Below are positions 13,697 through 14,428 of a DNA stretch of 14,428 nt, piece after piece. The translations under genes and the position numbers were made by a program. This DNA is from Desulfobacteraceae bacterium (GTDB taxonomy: Bacteria; Desulfobacterota; DSM-4660; Desulfatiglandales; Desulfatiglandaceae). The notes beneath the pieces are model-generated. The model was not told where the DNA came from, did no database searches, and worked only from the letters and a program-made list of their open reading frames with translations. The DNA is taken from assembly GCA_011048855.1 (NCBI GenBank), contig DSCZ01000206.1, forward strand, positions 1 through 14,428, in the 5' to 3' direction. Every line of letters starts with the position of its first letter. Positions within the stretch are counted from its first letter, which is position 1.

Positions 13697-14428
13697 TCAT
13701 GCCCCATCCATGACGGATGGGGATATGTTGGATTTTTGACTGTGAGATCTCCTGCGCTGCAGTAAATAAACCAAGACCATAATACCCAGGCCGACCAGTG
13801 AACTGGTGTGTTCGTGCAGCAACATGCAAAGGGCCGCAAGACCTGTCAGCAGTCGTTCGGGCCCCGTGGACCTGGTTTTGAAATAACCGATGATCGTAGA
13901 ACCCAAAAATACCACACCGGCAACGACCGTACCGAATACTATAAAAAACTCGAGGTAATCAAAGCTGACGCTGGGGTCCAGAATCGCCGGCAGCCAGAGA
14001 ATAATAGGCGAATAAACAAAGGCGAAGGGCACATAGATTTTGGCCGATGACAGAGCAAAGGCCACGAAACCGCTCTTAAAGGGATCCCCGCCGGATATGC
14101 CGGATGCCGCATAAGCAGCCAGCGCCACGGGCGGCGTCACATCTGCCAGCACGGCGTAGAACAGGACGAACATATGACTGATGAGAGGATGAATGCCCCA
14201 TTGAAGCAGCGCCGGGGCGGCGATCATCGAGGCGATGATGTACTGGGCGGTGGTAGGTATGCCCATTCCCAGTATGAAGCAACTGATCGCTGTAAAAACC
14301 AGAGTGAAAAAGAGGGTGACACCATCCAGGGTTGTTACGCCGAATAAGTCTATGCCGTGAACAAAAGTTGCGACACCTCCTGCCAGCTCGATGACAGCCG
14401 CAGCAAATTTTAAACCCAACCCTGTTAA
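13697..14428 (-). CDS. TRAP transporter fused permease (DctM-like large subunit region), C-terminal part (partial)
   Basis: The frame is open to the window edge at 14428, so 243 C-terminal residues are visible and the N-terminal part is missing. Motifs typical of TRAP large/fused permeases are ILGMGIPTTAQYIIASMIAA, FVLFYAVLADVTPPVALAAY, and ASGISGGDPFKSGFVAFALS followed by YVPFAFVYSPIIL. Hydrophobic spans alternate with short loops, and a final pair of spans plus a basic, serine-rich tail (LLQRRRSHSQKS) close the protein. The extra C-terminal spans after the DctM core fit the fused 4TM/12TM subfamily. These are sodium- or proton-driven secondary importers of organic acids that need a separate periplasmic receptor (TAXI or DctP type), presumably encoded outside the window. 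It leads into the crotonase gene on the same strand. Confidence 0.9.
   Translation of the reverse strand, partial: LTGLGLKFAAAVIELAGGVATFVHGIDLFGVTTLDGVTLFFTLVFTAISCFILGMGIPTTAQYIIASMIAAPALLQWGIHPLISHMFVLFYAVLADVTPPVALAAYAASGISGGDPFKSGFVAFALSSAKIYVPFAFVYSPIILWLPAILDPSVSFDYLEFFIVFGTVVAGVVFLGSTIIGYFKTRSTGPERLLTGLAALCMLLHEHTSSLVGLGIMVLVYLLQRRRSHSQKSNISPSVMDGA
13702..13722 (-). other. Stem-loop in the last codons of the TRAP gene
   Basis: A perfect eight-base stem (13702-13709 with 13715-13722, CCCCATCC/GGATGGGG) closes a five-base loop and ends three bases before the TRAP stop codon. The sequence encodes the C-terminal residues, so the structure is embedded in coding DNA. No U-tract follows; the crotonase ribosome binding site is 18 bases on. 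It may slow 3' decay of the TRAP message or reduce read-through into the next genes. Confidence 0.5.

Noticed and set aside
1..14428. CRISPR array, tRNA, rRNA, insertion sequence or attachment site
   Set aside because: No regularly spaced repeats, cloverleaf-like sequences, transposase or integrase motifs, or flanking direct repeats were noticed on either strand while reading the window. No computed search was run.

Overview
The window looks like a piece of chromosome from an anaerobic bacterium, probably of the Desulfobacterota (old Deltaproteobacteria) or a similar syntrophic or sulfate-reducing lineage. The reasons are a tungsten-type aldehyde:ferredoxin oxidoreductase, a dedicated MoaD-like sulfur carrier, several organic-acid and peptide importers, a crotonase and a TRAP fused permease. 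This taxonomic call is inference from gene content. No rRNA, tRNA, CRISPR array, insertion sequence, phage gene or integrase was seen.

Left third, plus strand (1-5392): the 3' end of a branched-chain amino acid/carboxylate substrate-binding protein gene, a strong intercistronic stem-loop, then livH, livM, livG, livF and an aldehyde:ferredoxin oxidoreductase gene. Gaps are short or overlapping (ATGA between livM and livG, 8 bases between livG and livF, 47 bases before the oxidoreductase), so this reads as one operon. Its likely job is uptake of a branched-chain or aromatic amino acid or carboxylate. The oxidoreductase would interconvert the matching aldehyde and acid with ferredoxin. All four expected [4Fe-4S] cysteines are present.

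Right two thirds, minus strand (read right to left, 14428-5434): the C-terminal part of a TRAP fused permease, an enoyl-CoA hydratase family gene, two peptide-type ABC ATPases (DppD, DppF order), a family 5 substrate-binding protein, permeases DppB and DppC, a saccharopine-dehydrogenase-like oxidoreductase, a broken MmgE/PrpD gene and a small MoaD/ThiS protein. These genes are also tightly packed (4- to 11-base overlaps at several junctions) and look like one long catabolic operon. The two operons converge at about 5393-5433, a 41-base gap with no recognisable terminator. The MoaD-like gene thus sits tail to tail with the tungsten enzyme that probably needs its cofactor.

The most useful second-look items are: (i) the MmgE/PrpD remnant, which keeps its coupled start but has lost most of the family's length and has a frame break; (ii) stem-loops without U-tracts next to both substrate-binding-protein genes and at the end of the TRAP gene, consistent with segmental mRNA stabilisation; (iii) a LivG with a degenerate ABC signature, which predicts one degenerate ATP site in the LivG/LivF pair; and (iv) an apparent fall in G+C across the convergent junction. 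I did not find a convincing new defence, mobile or RNA-guided system. This is mostly a well-formed transport and catabolism region.
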